Part shown: piece by piece, positions 6,112-6,626 of the stretch
Layout: every line of letters starts with the position of its first letter
Position numbering within the stretch: the stretch's first letter is position 1
Source: Candidatus Heimdallarchaeota archaeon
Lineage (GTDB): Archaea; Asgardarchaeota; Heimdallarchaeia; JABLTI01
NCBI GenBank assembly: GCA_030667035.1
Contig: DAOUWQ010000085.1
Coordinates: 1-6,626 of the forward strand
Length of the DNA: 6,626 bases
Direction: 5' to 3'
The notes under the pieces: generated by a model
The model's input: only the letters and a program-made list of their open reading frames with translations
Database searches by the model: none
What the model was told of the DNA's origin: nothing
Made by a program: the position numbers and the translations under genes

Positions 6112-6149
6112 AAGATAGAATTAGGCGAAAAAAAGAAATTCAATCGCCT
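6112..6149 (-). terminator. Terminator region at the end of the LURP-one gene
   Basis: AGGCGA (6123-6128) and TCGCCT (6144-6149) form a perfect 6-bp stem with a 15-nt loop that includes the stop codon. On the minus strand the loop carries a T7 run interrupted only by C from a further TTT, and another T-tract follows the stem. A T-rich signal overlapping the stop codon is consistent with archaeal termination. Confidence 0.45.
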
Positions 6150-6626
6150 TTGAAGTACATGTAATCAATTGCAATTGAATACGCAAGTGCAATTAAAGGA
6201 TCAATATTTGGACTAACTTTTACACTGAACTTATCTCGGATGGCAAACAATTGTTTATCCACTGAAACCAATGTTTGTCCTTGAGGGCTGACTGCTTGCC
6301 AGTTATACTTAAACCACACTTGCTCATTTGGTCTAGCGATTAAAGTTCCATGTTCATCATATAATTCCCAATTTCTTTTGAGAAAACCATAATGTGATTT
6401 AATAGCTCCTTTAAAGGTACCACGATAATCAGTTATCTTCCATGTTTTTGTTTGAATCGATAATAGAGTTGGGCTTACTTTCACTTTAGCTACATGTTGC
6501 CCATTATTATCATAAAAGTCGAATTCTCCACCCCAAGAAAGTATTCTTCCTTGGCATTCACCCATCTTTAATCCACTGACATTATAGATTGTATACTTTG
6601 GGCCAAAACTAAGAATTGCTTGAACA
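6140..6626 (-). CDS. LURP-one-related (tubby C-terminal-like fold) protein, N-terminus beyond window
   Basis: The frame stays open from the TGA at 6140-6142 to the window edge: 161 residues are visible and no true start is seen. A Met at 6563-6565 could be taken for the start. However, the 20 residues before it (VQAILSFGPKYTIYNVSGLK) continue the domain's strand pattern, so it is internal. The protein is built of repeated beta hairpins of the form aromatic-x-hydrophobic-Y/D-x-x-G: YTIYNVSG, FDFYDNNG, WKITDYRG, WELYDEHG, WQAVSPQG. It then has a hydrophobic C-terminal helix, IDPLIALAYSIAIDYMYF. This matches LURP-one-related proteins, whose fold is shared with the tubby C-terminal domain and phospholipid scramblases. 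The prokaryotic members have no settled function; lipid or membrane binding is an inference. No signal peptide is visible in the part present. Confidence 0.75.
   Translation of the reverse strand, partial: VQAILSFGPKYTIYNVSGLKMGECQGRILSWGGEFDFYDNNGQHVAKVKVSPTLLSIQTKTWKITDYRGTFKGAIKSHYGFLKRNWELYDEHGTLIARPNEQVWFKYNWQAVSPQGQTLVSVDKQLFAIRDKFSVKVSPNIDPLIALAYSIAIDYMYFKGD

Noticed and set aside
6140..6565. Complete 141-residue LURP-one protein starting at 6565
   Set aside because: The upstream codons remain open and continue the domain, so this Met is internal.

Overview
The window is AT-rich DNA carrying six protein-coding genes. Two of them run off the ends: the C-terminus of a secreted metalloprotease at the left edge and the N-terminus of a LURP-one-like protein at the right edge. 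The best guess for the host is an uncultivated archaeon. Two genes have an AT-rich TATA-like box centred about 26 nt upstream of the ATG with no Shine-Dalgarno sequence, which is the layout of leaderless archaeal transcripts. Gene ends are followed by T-tracts rather than strong GC hairpins. The secreted protease with CARDB-like beta-sandwich modules is also of a kind common in archaea such as Asgard and Thermoplasmatota lineages. The exact lineage is a guess; an AT-rich bacterium is not excluded.

Layout from left to right: (1) 1-2230, minus strand, a large signal-peptide-bearing M6-like zinc metalloprotease, 743 residues visible and cut at its C-terminus. (2) 2335-3192, minus, a GNAT-fold N-acetyltransferase with an uncharacterised second half. 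(3) 3262-3741, minus, an orphan four-helix membrane protein whose promoter holds a perfect 19-bp palindrome. (4) 3742-3918, a divergent promoter region with a second, nested inverted repeat. (5) 3919-4707, plus, a ZIP/ZupT-like metal transporter starting at TTG. (6) 4715-6034, minus, a major facilitator resembling the fosmidomycin-resistance (Fsr) group, convergent with the transporter across a 7-bp gap. (7) 6140-6626, minus, a LURP-one/tubby-C-terminal-like protein whose reading frame continues past the first visible ATG to the window edge.

Each gene appears to have its own promoter and T-tract terminator, so this looks like a string of single-gene units rather than one operon. The only regulatory coupling I can argue for is between the divergent four-helix membrane protein and the metal transporter, which share a 177-bp intergenic region with two inverted repeats.

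The most unusual thing here is the metal transporter. Compared with the ZupT/GufA pattern it seems to lack one whole membrane helix. It has a single HNxPEG motif where the family has two, and the sequence passes directly from the TM4 motif into what normally follows the TM5 motif. I found no CRISPR array, tRNA, rRNA, insertion sequence or integrase. Apart from the possible transporter variant and its palindromic operator, I do not see a convincing undescribed multi-gene system.
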